From: Castellaniella sp.
GTDB taxonomy: Bacteria; Pseudomonadota; Gammaproteobacteria; Burkholderiales; Burkholderiaceae_B
Direction of reading: 5' to 3'
NCBI RefSeq assembly: GCF_034675845.1
Contig: NZ_JAUCCU010000002.1
Location: 62,001 to 126,000 of the forward strand
Length of the DNA: 64,000 nucleotides
A model generated the notes under the pieces. It searched no databases, was not told the origin of the DNA, and saw only the letters and a program-made list of their open reading frames with translations. Positions 8,488 through 17,571 of this stretch are shown here, piece after piece (within the stretch, counting starts at the first letter, position 1; each line of letters opens with the position of its first letter). The position numbers and the translations under genes are program-made.

Positions 8488-9375
8488 ATGAAGGCCTTGC
8501 TCCAATCCACTATCCAGTCGTTGCCCCTGCTGGGGCGCGGCAAGGTCCGCGACATGTATGCCGTGGGCGAAGACAAACTGCTGATCGTCGCCACCGACCG
8601 GATCTCGGCCTTTGACGTCATTCTGGATGATCCGATCCCCGGTAAGGGCAAGGTCCTGACGGCATTGACCGAATTCTGGCTGCAGCGCCTGGGCCATCTG
8701 ATGCCCACGCATGTTACCGACATTGCCCCGGAAGACGTCGTGGCACCGGATGAACGCCATCAGGTAACTGGTCGCGCCATGGTCGTCAAGCGCCTGGAAC
8801 CCGTGTTGGTCGAGGCCGTTGCCCGCGGCTATCTGATCGGGTCCGGCTGGAAGGACTACCAGGCTGGCGGGTCCGTCTGCGGGGTGGTTTTACCGGCAGG
8901 GCTGCGCCAGGCGGAAAAACTCCCCGAGCCGATTTTCACTCCCGCTGCCAAGGCCGAATTTGGTCAGCATGACGAAAATGTCGATTTCAATTATGTCGTG
9001 GCTCAGGTGGGTGCCGATCTGGCGGCTCAAATCCGCCGTCTGACCCTGGCGCTCTACACCGAGGCCGCTGCCTATGCCAGCCGCCAGGGTATTCTGATCG
9101 CTGACACCAAGTTCGAATTTGGTCTGGATGCCCGTGGCACTTTGCATCTGATGGACGAGGTTCTGACACCGGATTCCTCACGTTTCTGGCCTGCTGACGG
9201 CTATGCCCTGGGCATCAATCCGCCTTCTTTCGATAAACAGTTCGTGCGTGATTGGCTGGAAACCCAGGATTGGGACAAGACTGCGCCTGCCCCGCGCCTG
9301 CCGACCGAGGTCATTGAGCGCACTGCCGAAAAATACCGCGAAGCCCAGGACCGCCTGACCCAAGGGGCCGCCTGA
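8488..9375 (+). CDS. purC: Phosphoribosylaminoimidazole-succinocarboxamide (SAICAR) synthase
   Basis: 295-residue enzyme of purine synthesis that joins aspartate to CAIR using ATP. The N-terminal GRGKVRDMYAVGEDKLLIV glycine-rich stretch, TDRISAFDVIL, VKRLEPVLVEAVARGYLIG and the C-terminal DEVLTPDSSRFW motif are as in the bacterial and yeast PurC long form. Its TGA overlaps the purE ATG by one base (9373-9377), implying translational coupling in fba-purC-purE-purK-tsaC. Confidence 0.95.
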   Translation: MKALLQSTIQSLPLLGRGKVRDMYAVGEDKLLIVATDRISAFDVILDDPIPGKGKVLTALTEFWLQRLGHLMPTHVTDIAPEDVVAPDERHQVTGRAMVVKRLEPVLVEAVARGYLIGSGWKDYQAGGSVCGVVLPAGLRQAEKLPEPIFTPAAKAEFGQHDENVDFNYVVAQVGADLAAQIRRLTLALYTEAAAYASRQGILIADTKFEFGLDARGTLHLMDEVLTPDSSRFWPADGYALGINPPSFDKQFVRDWLETQDWDKTAPAPRLPTEVIERTAEKYREAQDRLTQGAA

Positions 9376-9911
9376 TGAATACGGCAGAACCAGCACGGAT
9401 AGGACAGCGATCCGGTGATGGTCCCGTGGTGGGTATCATCATGGGATCGTCCAGCGACTGGGAAGTCATGCGCCATGCAGTCGGCGTGCTGGATGAGTTC
9501 GGCATTGCCTACGAGACGCGTGTCGTATCGGCGCATCGCATGCCGCTGGAAATGGTTGATTACGGTGCCCAGGCGGTGGCCCGTGGCTTGCGTGCCATTA
9601 TTGCCGGAGCAGGGGGCGCGGCCCACTTGCCCGGCATGATGGCGGCCCTGACGCCGGTGCCGGTTTTCGGTGTTCCTGTGCCGTCGCGCTATCTGCGCGG
9701 CGAAGACTCCTTGTTGTCTATTGTGCAGATGCCGCGCGGCGTGCCAGTGGGCACATTTGCCATTGGCGAAGCCGGCGCCGCCAATGCCGCCTTGCATGTG
9801 GTGGCCAATCTGGCCATGACCGATCCAGGCCTGCTGCAGCATCTGCAGGCTTATCGGGCGCATCAGACCCAGACGGCCCGGTCCATGACTGTCCCGCCGG
9901 AGGCCCTCTGA
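9375..9911 (+). CDS. purE: N5-carboxyaminoimidazole ribonucleotide mutase
   Basis: 178-residue class I PurE, which converts N5-CAIR (made by PurK) into CAIR for PurC. The signature IIMGSSSDWEVMRHA (about 18-32) and VVSAHRMPLEM with the catalytic His are present, followed by GAGGAAHLPGM. It is coupled to purC upstream and to purK downstream through one-base TGATG overlaps. The presence of PurK beside it confirms the two-step bacterial route rather than the direct carboxylase. Confidence 0.95.
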   Translation: MNTAEPARIGQRSGDGPVVGIIMGSSSDWEVMRHAVGVLDEFGIAYETRVVSAHRMPLEMVDYGAQAVARGLRAIIAGAGGAAHLPGMMAALTPVPVFGVPVPSRYLRGEDSLLSIVQMPRGVPVGTFAIGEAGAANAALHVVANLAMTDPGLLQHLQAYRAHQTQTARSMTVPPEAL

Positions 9912-11095
9912 TGACTGCCGTGACAGCTGATAAGGCCCGCCTGCCTGCCGTGCCGGGGGCCTGGTTGGGGGTGCTGGGGGGCGGGCAGTTGGGCCGCATG
10001 TTCTGCCAGGCGGCTCAGGCGCTGGGGTATCGCGTGGCCGTGCTGGACCCAGACGAGTCCAGCCCAGCCGGGATGGTGGCTGATCGCCATGTGCAGGCTG
10101 CCTATGATGATCCTCAAGCGTTGGATGTTCTGGCCAGCCTGTGTGTGGCGGTCACCACTGAATTCGAAAACGTCCCGGCCGATAGCTTGCGCCGCTTGGC
10201 GTTGCACTGCCGCACGACGCCTGCGGGCGATGCCGTGGCCGTGGCCCAGGATCGGGTGGCTGAAAAGGCCTATCTGCAGGCTTCTGGGGTGCCTGTGGCA
10301 CCCCACGCGGCAGTCCAGCAGGTAGCGGATCTGCGTGATTGTGCTGACGCCTTGTTTCCCGGCATTCTGAAGACTGCGCGCTTGGGTTACGACGGCAAGG
10401 GCCAGGTTCGGGTGGCCAATCGCGCCCAGGCGCTCCAGGCCTTTGCCGACCTTGGGGGCGTGGCTTGCGTGCTTGAGGCCTTACAGCCGCTGGATTACGA
10501 GATTTCCGTCGTGGTGGTGCGCGGCCTGGATGGCCGCACCGTCAGCTATCCGCCGTCGCGCAATGCCCACCAGAATGGTATTTTGGCGCTCTCGGTCGTG
10601 GATGGTTCGGTCCCTGCGGCAGTGGCCGAACAGGCGCGTCGGCATGCCTTGCGCGTGGTCGATCACCTGGATTATCACGGGGTCTTGTGCGTAGAGTTCT
10701 TTGTTCTGCAGGACGGCAGCGTCATGGCCAATGAAATGGCCCCGCGTCCGCATAACAGTGGTCATTACACGCAGGACGGTTGTCTGGTCAGCCAATTCGA
10801 GCAGCAGGCGCGCGTCATGGCAGGCCTGCCTTTGGGCCTGACCGAAACCTTGTGCCCAACGGCCATGCTCAATGTTCTGGGGGATCTGTGGTTCGATGCC
10901 CAGGGCCAGCTGTGCGAGCCCAACTGGGCCGGTGTCCTGGCGGTGCCGGGCACACGTCTGCATCTATACGTGAAATCCCAGGCGCGGCCCGGACGCAAGA
11001 TGGGGCATATCAATATCGTAGGCAGCACTTCGCCCGAACTCCTCAAGCGCGTGGCCCGGGTGCGCTCGGTACTGGGTTTGCCCAATGCTGGATGA
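9911..11095 (+). CDS. purK: N5-carboxyaminoimidazole ribonucleotide synthase
   Basis: 394-residue ATP-grasp enzyme that carboxylates AIR with bicarbonate and ATP. The N-terminal LGGGQLGRMFCQAAQALGY phosphate-binding loop, KTARLGYDGKGQ (ATP-grasp lysine and glycine loop), and NEMAPRPHNSGHYT (substrate-binding) are clear. It starts within the purE stop (TGATG). Its last 11 bases overlap the next gene, tsaC, placing that tRNA-modification gene in the purine operon. Confidence 0.95.
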   Translation: MTAVTADKARLPAVPGAWLGVLGGGQLGRMFCQAAQALGYRVAVLDPDESSPAGMVADRHVQAAYDDPQALDVLASLCVAVTTEFENVPADSLRRLALHCRTTPAGDAVAVAQDRVAEKAYLQASGVPVAPHAAVQQVADLRDCADALFPGILKTARLGYDGKGQVRVANRAQALQAFADLGGVACVLEALQPLDYEISVVVVRGLDGRTVSYPPSRNAHQNGILALSVVDGSVPAAVAEQARRHALRVVDHLDYHGVLCVEFFVLQDGSVMANEMAPRPHNSGHYTQDGCLVSQFEQQARVMAGLPLGLTETLCPTAMLNVLGDLWFDAQGQLCEPNWAGVLAVPGTRLHLYVKSQARPGRKMGHINIVGSTSPELLKRVARVRSVLGLPNAG

Positions 11096-12164
11096 TTCTC
11101 AAGAGAGGATCATCCAGGCAGCGCATCGCCTGGCCCAGGGGCGCTTGGTGGCGTTTCCGACAGAAACTGTTTATGGCCTGGGGGCCGATGCGGAAAACCC
11201 CCAGGCGGTGGCGCGCATCTATGCAGCAAAACAGCGCCCTGCCAACCATCCGGTCATTGTGCATCTGTCTCCTGATACGGACCCCGCCTATTGGGCGGCC
11301 AGCGTGCCGCATCAGGCCCATCTGCTGATGGCGGCATTCTGGCCAGGGCCATTGACTCTGATTTTGCCGCGTGCGGCACATATCCCCGATGTGGTCAGCG
11401 GCGGCCAGGCCAGTATTGGCTTGCGTTGCCCTGCGCACCCTGTCGCCCAGGCCATGCTGCATGTATTTGCCAGCCTGAAGCCCCACGGCTACGGCGGGGT
11501 AGCAGCGCCATCCGCCAACCAATTCGGCCATGTTTCCCCCACTCGGGCCGATCACGTGCGGGCCGAATTCCCCTTGTTGGATGAACAGGCCTTGATGGTG
11601 CTGGAAGGGGGCGAGTCCCAGGTGGGCATCGAGTCCACCATTCTGGATCTCTCGCGCCTGGACCAGGGCGTTGGGCCGACCTTGTTGCGCCCTGGGCATA
11701 TCAGTATCTTGCAGTTGGCCGAGATCCTGGGTGATCTGCCTGCGCAGCCCGATGCTGCCGCCCCCCGAGTGTCTGGATCACTGAAGGCGCATTATGCGCC
11801 TCATACCCCGGTCAGCCTGACCAATGCCAGAACTATGTCTGAGTGGACACACCTGATCAGCCGACTGGCGCGGCAGACTGGGTTTGACTCTGGCTCTGTC
11901 GCGCCAGCCGCGCCGCCTGCGGCCCGGCTGGCTGCCGTGGTCCTGGGGGCTGCTCCTGGCATGGCGCCCGCCGGGCTGGATTGGGTGGTGCTGCCGGACG
12001 ATCCAGTGGCTTATGCGCATCGTCTGTACGCTTTGCTGCGCGACCTGGACGCAGCAGGCTATGATCGCATCGTGCTGCAGCGTCCTCCTGTAGACCCGGT
12101 CTGGCAGGGGGTCAATGATCGTATCGCCCGGGCCGCTGCCGCTTTTCCCGATACCACCGCCTAG
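11085..12164 (+). CDS. L-threonylcarbamoyladenylate synthase, long Sua5-type
   Basis: 359-residue YrdC/Sua5 protein that makes threonylcarbamoyl-AMP from threonine, bicarbonate and ATP, the first step of t6A37 tRNA modification. The YrdC domain (about 8-205) shows PTETVYGLGADA, YAAKQRPANHPVIVHL, FWPGPLTLIL and APSANQFGHVSPTRADHV. The extra C-terminal part (about 235-355) is the Sua5 domain that the short TsaC lacks. The ATG lies inside the end of purK (11-bp overlap). A hairpin with a T-tract follows the stop, so this is the last gene of the purine operon. The symbol (tsaC or sua5) is ambiguous. Confidence 0.9.
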   Translation: MLDDSQERIIQAAHRLAQGRLVAFPTETVYGLGADAENPQAVARIYAAKQRPANHPVIVHLSPDTDPAYWAASVPHQAHLLMAAFWPGPLTLILPRAAHIPDVVSGGQASIGLRCPAHPVAQAMLHVFASLKPHGYGGVAAPSANQFGHVSPTRADHVRAEFPLLDEQALMVLEGGESQVGIESTILDLSRLDQGVGPTLLRPGHISILQLAEILGDLPAQPDAAAPRVSGSLKAHYAPHTPVSLTNARTMSEWTHLISRLARQTGFDSGSVAPAAPPAARLAAVVLGAAPGMAPAGLDWVVLPDDPVAYAHRLYALLRDLDAAGYDRIVLQRPPVDPVWQGVNDRIARAAAAFPDTTA

Positions 12165-12186
12165 TTTTGACATGGCTGCTGCCATT

Positions 12187-12215
12187 ATTCCCGCACAGGC
12201 GGGAATCTATTTTTG
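12187..12215 (+). terminator. Rho-independent terminator after the purine operon
   Basis: Perfect 8-bp stem ATTCCCGC/GCGGGAAT (12187-12194 and 12199-12206) with an ACAG loop, followed by CTATTTTT. It sits 22 bp after the tsaC stop and just before the MaoC gene. Its T-tract contains an in-frame TTG that is therefore unlikely to be the start of the next gene. Confidence 0.8.
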
Positions 12216-12224
12216 GATCCCATC

Positions 12225-12674
12225 ATGAAATTCAAGGAATTTGAACCGGGTCAGATTATCAAGCATGGCCCCATCACCGTCGATGAGGCCGAGATGCTGG
12301 CTTTTGCCAAGGCCTATGACCCGCAGTGGTTTCACCTGGACGCTGCGCGGGCCGAAGACGGTCGTTGGGGCGGCCTGATTGCCAGTGGTTGGATGACCTG
12401 CGGCCTGGCCATGCGAATGGCTGCTGAAGCTGCCTTGGCCGGGTCGGAATCCTTTGGTTCGCCTGGGCTGGAGCGCCTGCGCTGGATGGTGCCTGTGCGG
12501 CCAGGCGATCAATTGCGTCTGGAAGCCACCGTGGACTCAAAGCGCATTTCCTCGTCGCGCGATGACCTGGGTATCATGCGTTGGACGTGGCGTTTATTCA
12601 ACCAGAACGATCAGCAGGTGCTGGAACTCGAAGTTACCAGCCTGTTCGACCTGGATACTCCCGCCTTGGATTGA
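12225..12674 (+). CDS. MaoC-family (R)-specific enoyl-CoA hydratase/dehydratase
   Basis: 149-residue hot-dog-fold protein. The hydratase motif lies in FAKAYDPQWFHLDAARA, where Asp and His match the catalytic pair, followed by GRWGGLIASGWMT. Such proteins hydrate trans-2-enoyl-CoA in fatty-acid or polyhydroxyalkanoate metabolism, but the substrate here is unknown. The ATG at 12225 is preferred over the TTG at 12213, which lies in a terminator T-tract. Only 10 bp separate the terminator from the start, so transcription probably relies on read-through or on a promoter inside tsaC. Confidence 0.8.
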   Translation: MKFKEFEPGQIIKHGPITVDEAEMLAFAKAYDPQWFHLDAARAEDGRWGGLIASGWMTCGLAMRMAAEAALAGSESFGSPGLERLRWMVPVRPGDQLRLEATVDSKRISSSRDDLGIMRWTWRLFNQNDQQVLELEVTSLFDLDTPALD

Positions 12675-12711
12675 ATCGCCATTTGTCCAGGCGGGTTGCC
12701 AGCCGGGCGGC

Positions 12712-13242
12712 TTAGTTGCGGGACAGTGGTTCGCTGCCTTGAGTCAGATCGAAATCCCCGGCGTGGTAAATCAGCGGCGAAAGTAACTGGCGGTGGCAGT
12801 GTTCCACCTGGCCGATAAACACGGTATGGTCGCCCGCCTGATGCTGTTGGGTGTTATGGCATTCGAACCAGGCTGCGCTGCGATCGTCCCCCAGCATCAG
12901 AGTACCGTTAGGGGCCCGATCCAGGGCCAGATCGGCGAAGCGCTCGTCCTGCGCGCCTTTGGCGAAACGCCGCGCCAGATCGATCTGGCTGGCGGACAGC
13001 ACATGAATCACGTAATGATCCAGCGCCATAAAGACAGGCAGGGACGAGGCCGCGTGGGTCAGGGTCCACAGCACCATGGGGGGCTCTAGCGATACCGAGC
13101 TGAACGAACTGATGGTTAATCCGATCGGCTGGCCGCTATCCGGGTGCTCGGCGGTGACAATGGTCACCCCCGTGGGAAACCGGCCCAGAGCGGAACGAAA
13201 ATACAAAGACGGAAAATCGGCGGGGGTGGGCGTCACTGTCAT
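12712..13242 (-). CDS. Flavin reductase family protein (FMN-binding split barrel)
   Basis: 176-residue protein of the HpaC/flavin-reductase-like family, which reduces FMN or FAD with NAD(P)H, often for a partner monooxygenase. Conserved stretches are GRFPTGVTIVTAEHP, GLTISSFSSVSLEPPMVLW and VLSASQIDLARRFA. The start chosen overlaps the pdxH stop as TGATG. An in-frame ATG 27 bp further upstream (13269) is also possible. No monooxygenase partner is seen nearby. Linkage to pdxH suggests a shared flavin theme, but that is only inference. Confidence 0.85.
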   Translation of the reverse strand: MTVTPTPADFPSLYFRSALGRFPTGVTIVTAEHPDSGQPIGLTISSFSSVSLEPPMVLWTLTHAASSLPVFMALDHYVIHVLSASQIDLARRFAKGAQDERFADLALDRAPNGTLMLGDDRSAAWFECHNTQQHQAGDHTVFIGQVEHCHRQLLSPLIYHAGDFDLTQGSEPLSRN

Positions 13243-13874
13243 CAGGGGGCCAGGCGCGATAGTTGCCAATGCTGGTCTGCGTCCAGGGTGTAGACCAGCC
13301 TGTCATGCAGGCGGGATGGGCGTCCCTGCCAGAATTCGATGCGCTGGGCATGCACCCGATAGCCCCCCCAGTGCGGTGGGCGGCTAGGGTTGTCGCCGAG
13401 TTTTTCAGCCAGGTCGTGGGCCCGTTGGGCCAGTGCTTCGTGCGAGATGGCTTGGCTTTGAGGAGAGGCCCAGGCGCCGATGCGTGAGCCCAGGGGGCGG
13501 CTGAGGTAGTAAGCGTCGGACTCGGCTGCCGATACGGCTGCCACGGCACCCTCGATACGTACCTGACGTTCGAGTTCAGGCCAAAAAAACAGCAGGCTGA
13601 CGTACGGGTTGGCGGTGATTTCGTGGCCCTTGCGGGACTGGTAGTTGGTGTAGAACACAAAACCGCCCGCATCCACGCCTTTCAGCAGCACGATGCGTGC
13701 CGATGGTCGTCCTTGGAGGTCGGCGGTGGCCAGCGTCATGGCAGTGGGTTCGGCCACCTGGCTGTGCAATGCCTGCTGGAACCAAGTATCAAACTGATCA
13801 TGGGGATTGGCTGCGGCAGCGGATTCCAGTAGTTCGTATTTTTGGTAGGTCTGGCGTATATCGGCGATGGGCAT
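13242..13874 (-). CDS. pdxH: Pyridoxine/pyridoxamine 5'-phosphate oxidase
   Basis: 210-residue FMN enzyme that oxidises pyridoxine or pyridoxamine phosphate to pyridoxal phosphate, the last step of vitamin B6 synthesis. Hallmarks are PSARIVLLKGVDAGGFVFYTNYQSRKG (FMN and PLP contacts), LLFFWPELERQVRIEG, and the C-terminal EFWQGRPSRLHDRLVY box with the substrate-binding Arg residues. The normal family length supports the ATG at 13874. It starts 8 bp downstream of the chaC stop and is coupled to the flavin reductase after it. Confidence 0.95.
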   Translation of the reverse strand: MPIADIRQTYQKYELLESAAAANPHDQFDTWFQQALHSQVAEPTAMTLATADLQGRPSARIVLLKGVDAGGFVFYTNYQSRKGHEITANPYVSLLFFWPELERQVRIEGAVAAVSAAESDAYYLSRPLGSRIGAWASPQSQAISHEALAQRAHDLAEKLGDNPSRPPHWGGYRVHAQRIEFWQGRPSRLHDRLVYTLDADQHWQLSRLAP

Positions 13875-13882
13875 GATGTCTG

Positions 13883-14530
13883 TCAGGATAATGAGGGTTC
13901 TGAGGATAGTAGTGCCTGGGTGATAGGCAAGAGTGCGCGGTCCGGGATGCCGGCCTGATCCAGTGCCTGGGCAGTTTGCAGGACATAATCGGTGCAGGCC
14001 CCGTAGCGGCCATGCCCCTGGCGCACGGCGGCGACGATTTGGTCCAGGCTAAGGCCGGAGGCATAGCCGGAGTCCTGGCGGTTCATCACGAACACCAGGC
14101 CGGATACCGGGCCCTGCTCTGTGCGGCAGGCCAGCCAGCGGGGGTGGTAGGCCGCGCTGGGCATTTCCCGGCGCCACAGGGCCAGCAGCGTATCGGGGGC
14201 ATGTTGGCCGGAAATCCGGTACACCCGCCCTGTGCAGGCGCCGCCCAGGTCCAGGCCAAACACCAGGCCTGGTTGTTCTGGCGTGCCGCGATTGATGCGC
14301 GACCACAGGCACAGCGCCCGATGATAGCCGTGAATGCGTGCCCGTCGCGCTTCTAGAAAATCGAATTCCGGTCGCCAGATCAGTGAGCCATAGCCAAAAA
14401 TCCATAGATCGCTGTGGCCATCCCAATGTTGCAGGGATTGTCGGATAGAGGCGCGGTGCCAGTCGTCATCGCGCAGCGCGAAGGCTTGCAGTGGTGGCGT
14501 ATGGTTGGGGCAAAGAACAGCAGTGGACAC
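13883..14530 (-). CDS. ChaC-type gamma-glutamylcyclotransferase
   Basis: 215-residue protein of the ChaC family, which cleaves glutathione to 5-oxoproline and Cys-Gly. The substrate-binding signature IFGYGSLIWRPEFD (about 44-57) is clear, followed by GYHRALCLWSRINRGTPEQPGL and the catalytic-Glu region REMPSAAYHPRW. It is first in a minus-strand group chaC-pdxH-flavin reductase and is divergent from tcdA, with about 130 bp between them. The physiological role in bacteria is uncertain. Confidence 0.87.
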   Translation of the reverse strand: MSTAVLCPNHTPPLQAFALRDDDWHRASIRQSLQHWDGHSDLWIFGYGSLIWRPEFDFLEARRARIHGYHRALCLWSRINRGTPEQPGLVFGLDLGGACTGRVYRISGQHAPDTLLALWRREMPSAAYHPRWLACRTEQGPVSGLVFVMNRQDSGYASGLSLDQIVAAVRQGHGRYGACTDYVLQTAQALDQAGIPDRALLPITQALLSSEPSLS

Positions 14531-14663
14531 GGGCTAATCTGGCAACTGGATGGTAGATGTCTCATATTGTAGAAGACTTGCCGACAGGTCAAGTCCGCAT
14601 GCCGGCTTCGGTGTTTCAAGGCTGGCGGTAAAATCAGGGAACTTCACGTTTGCCTGTCAGATA

Positions 14664-15512
14664 ATGCCCCAACTGTCGCCCGAATCTCTCCCCGACGATT
14701 TTGACCCGGCCCGCCGCTTTGGCGGTCTGGATCGTCTTTACGGCACTGGCGCCAGCCAGGTATTGGGCGATCTCCATGTCATGGTGGCGGGTATAGGCGG
14801 CGTGGGCACCTGGTGTGTCGAGGCCCTGGCGCGCTCGGGGGTGGGGGCGCTGACTCTGGTGGACATGGACCACATCGCTGAATCCAATATCAATCGTCAG
14901 GCCCATGCGCTGGGCAGCACGCTGGGGATGGCGAAGATCCGCGCCATGGCTGCCCGGGTTCAGGACATCAACCCGGCCTGCAGGGTCACGGAGATCGATG
15001 ATTTTGTAGGGCCGGATAATATTGCCGGACTGCTATCCACCGGCCCGGTTGGGATGCTGCTGGATTGCACTGACCAGATTCCTGCGAAGGTCGCCATGGT
15101 GCTGCAGGCGCGTGCCCAGGGCTGGCCGTTGCTGGTGTGCGGTGGGGCAGGTGGCAAGACTGATTCCCTGGCTTTGCGGGCCGGTGATTTGTCAGGCGTC
15201 ACGCACGATGCCTTGCTGGGACGCTTGCGGCAGGATTTGCGTCAACGCCACGGCTACCCCAAGGGCGGTGTGGCAGGCGGCAAACCCAAACGCCGTGTGC
15301 CGCGCATGGATGTCAGTTGCCTGTGGTTCGATCAGCCCGTGGTGCTGCCTTCCGCCTGGACGCAGCCCGTCGATACATCCACGTTGCTGGCCCCGCAGGG
15401 TCTGTCTTGCGCCGGTTATGGCTCGGTGGTGACGGTGACGGCGGCCATGGGGCTGGCTGCGGCCAACTGGGCTTTGCAGCGGGGGCTGGCAGACGCTGCC
15501 GTGCAAGCCTGA
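14664..15512 (+). CDS. tcdA: tRNA threonylcarbamoyladenosine dehydratase
   Basis: 282-residue E1-like enzyme (TcdA/CsdL, ThiF/MoeB superfamily) that cyclises t6A37 to ct6A in tRNA using ATP. The nucleotide-binding loop VAGIGGVGTWCVEALARSG (about 41-59), the DMDHIAESNINRQAHALG stretch and the KPKRRVPRMDVSC segment identify this branch. The ATG at 14664 is preferred: the longer in-frame reading from 14550 adds 38 unlike residues. Together with the Sua5-type gene 2.5 kb upstream, two steps of the same tRNA modification pathway lie in this region. Confidence 0.92.
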   Translation: MPQLSPESLPDDFDPARRFGGLDRLYGTGASQVLGDLHVMVAGIGGVGTWCVEALARSGVGALTLVDMDHIAESNINRQAHALGSTLGMAKIRAMAARVQDINPACRVTEIDDFVGPDNIAGLLSTGPVGMLLDCTDQIPAKVAMVLQARAQGWPLLVCGGAGGKTDSLALRAGDLSGVTHDALLGRLRQDLRQRHGYPKGGVAGGKPKRRVPRMDVSCLWFDQPVVLPSAWTQPVDTSTLLAPQGLSCAGYGSVVTVTAAMGLAAANWALQRGLADAAVQA

Positions 15513-15649
15513 GGCGTCAGTTTCATGTCAGCCTGGCACAGTACGTTAGCTGCTGGTGTAGCATGTTGGCACCATAATAATTCAGGAAACATCCGCACTT
15601 CGGGTGACTGGCACCAGGCCGGAACTGCAGGATGACAGGAGACAGCATC

Positions 15650-17539
15650 ATGCAGAAAATCCGCGAATTTCATCGTCAGTCCATCCAGGATCGCGACGCA
15701 TTCTGGGCCCACGAGGCCCAGCGTATCCACTGGGAAACCCCCTTTACCCAGGTACTGGATTATTCCAATCCGCCGTTTGCCCGCTGGTTTGTCGGGGGCC
15801 GCACTAACTTGTGCTACAACGCGGTGGATCGCTGGCTGGATACGCAGGCGGATCAGCCCGCCCTGATCTGGGTCTCCACTGAAGTCGATCAGGAAATCGT
15901 CTACACCCGGGCCCAGTTGGCGCGCGAGGTCAATGCTGCAGCCGCGATTCTCCAGAGTCAGGGCGTGGTGCAGGGCGACTGCGTATTGATTTATCTGCCC
16001 ATGATTCCCCAGGCGGCGTTTTTCATGCTGGCCTGCGCCCGCCTGGGGGCGGTTCATTCTGTTGTGTTCGGCGGCTTTGCTGCCCATAACCTGGCGCAGC
16101 GCATCGACGACGCCCAGCCCAAGGTGATTGTGTCCACTGATGCGGGCTCGCGCGGAGGGCGGCCGATTGCCTATAAGCCGCTATTGGACCAGGCGATTGC
16201 CCAGTGCGGACATGCACCAGAACACGTGGTGTTGGTGGATCGCGGACTGGTGCCTATGGATTTGGTGGCTGGCCGTGATCTGGACTACGCCACTTTGCGC
16301 GCGCGGCATCTGGATGTGCCGGTCCCCGTGGTCTGGCTGGAGTCCAACAGCCCCAGCTATGTGCTGTATACCTCCGGCACCACGGGCAACCCCAAGGGCG
16401 TGCAGCGCGACGTGGGCGGCTATGCCGTAGCCTTGTGTGCCTCCATGGAATATATTTTTGGCGGCAAGCCCGGCGACGTGTATTTTTCCAGCAGTGATGT
16501 GGGTTGGGTGGTGGGGCACTCTTATGTCGTTTATGGGCCTTTGCTCAATGGTCAGGCCACCGTCATGTACGAGGGCACGCCCGTGCGTCCGGACGCCGCT
16601 ATTTTGTGGCGCATCGTCGAAGCTTATCGGGTTAATGCCCTGTTCTCCGCGCCCACGGCCATCCGCGTGCTGAAAAAACACGACCCTGCCTTGCTGAAAC
16701 GCCATGATCTCTCCAGTCTGGATCGTATCTACCTGGCGGGCGAGCCGTTGGATGAACTCACTGGCCAGTGGCTGTCCGAAGCCCTGAACAAGCCTGTGGT
16801 CGACAACTATTGGCAGACCGAGACAGGCTGGCCGATTCTGTCTGCCCAGCCGGGGGTCGAGGAAATCCCTCCGCGCTTTGGCAGTCCCACAGTGCCGGTG
16901 TTTGGTTTCGATGTGCGCGTGGTGGACGAAGCCACCGGCCAGGATAGCGGTCCCAACCACAAGGGCGTCGTGGCGATTGAGCCGCCACTGCCCCCCGGCG
17001 CCATGAGCACGATCTGGGGCAATGACGAACGTTTCGTCCAGACTTATTTCCGATCTTTTGCTGGGCGGCTGACTTATTCCACCTCTGATTGGGGGCTAGT
17101 GGATGAGGACGGTTACTGGTTCATTCTTGGGCGTACCGATGACGTCATCAATGTTGCCGGCCATCGCCTGGGCACCCGCGAAATCGAGGAATCCGTCAAC
17201 ACGCATCCAGCAGTCGCCGAATCGGCCGTGGTGGGGGTGGCCGACGCACTCAAAGGCCAGGAAGCCATGGCCTTTGCGGTCTTGCGCAACCCTGCTTTAC
17301 TGGACGAGGCCGGTGGTGCTGCCCGGCTGGAGTCCGAGATCAAACGCGTGATTGAACAGCGTAATGGGGCGGTCGCCCGCCCAGCGCGCATCCTGTTCGT
17401 CAACAGTCTGCCTAAAACCCGATCCGGCAAGGTTCTGCGGCGGGCCATTGTGGCGCTATGCGAGGGTCGGGATCCGGGGGATCTCACCACGATCGAAGAC
17501 CCGACGGCATTAGAGCAAATCCACGCGGCTTTGCGATAA
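15650..17539 (+). CDS. prpE: Propionyl-CoA synthetase
   Basis: 629-residue AMP-forming acyl-CoA synthetase. PrpE activates propionate to propionyl-CoA for the methylcitrate cycle. The P-loop YTSGTTGNPKGVQRDVGGYA is the PrpE variant (Acs has STGKPKGVQH). DNYWQTETGWP, the hinge region GRTDDVINVAGHRLGT and the C-terminal catalytic Lys in RSGKVLRR are all present. The ATG at 15650 has AGGAGA upstream and is favoured over the ATG at 15632. No other methylcitrate-cycle gene lies in the window. The gene is followed by an MFS transporter and acs. Confidence 0.92.
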   Translation: MQKIREFHRQSIQDRDAFWAHEAQRIHWETPFTQVLDYSNPPFARWFVGGRTNLCYNAVDRWLDTQADQPALIWVSTEVDQEIVYTRAQLAREVNAAAAILQSQGVVQGDCVLIYLPMIPQAAFFMLACARLGAVHSVVFGGFAAHNLAQRIDDAQPKVIVSTDAGSRGGRPIAYKPLLDQAIAQCGHAPEHVVLVDRGLVPMDLVAGRDLDYATLRARHLDVPVPVVWLESNSPSYVLYTSGTTGNPKGVQRDVGGYAVALCASMEYIFGGKPGDVYFSSSDVGWVVGHSYVVYGPLLNGQATVMYEGTPVRPDAAILWRIVEAYRVNALFSAPTAIRVLKKHDPALLKRHDLSSLDRIYLAGEPLDELTGQWLSEALNKPVVDNYWQTETGWPILSAQPGVEEIPPRFGSPTVPVFGFDVRVVDEATGQDSGPNHKGVVAIEPPLPPGAMSTIWGNDERFVQTYFRSFAGRLTYSTSDWGLVDEDGYWFILGRTDDVINVAGHRLGTREIEESVNTHPAVAESAVVGVADALKGQEAMAFAVLRNPALLDEAGGAARLESEIKRVIEQRNGAVARPARILFVNSLPKTRSGKVLRRAIVALCEGRDPGDLTTIEDPTALEQIHAALR

Positions 17540-17571
17540 TTCTGGGTCGGATCGCCATGATTTAAGGAATA

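Noticed and set aside
12213..12224. TTG start for the MaoC gene
   Set aside because: The TTG lies in the T-tract of the purine operon terminator. The ATG at 12225 matches the family N-terminus.
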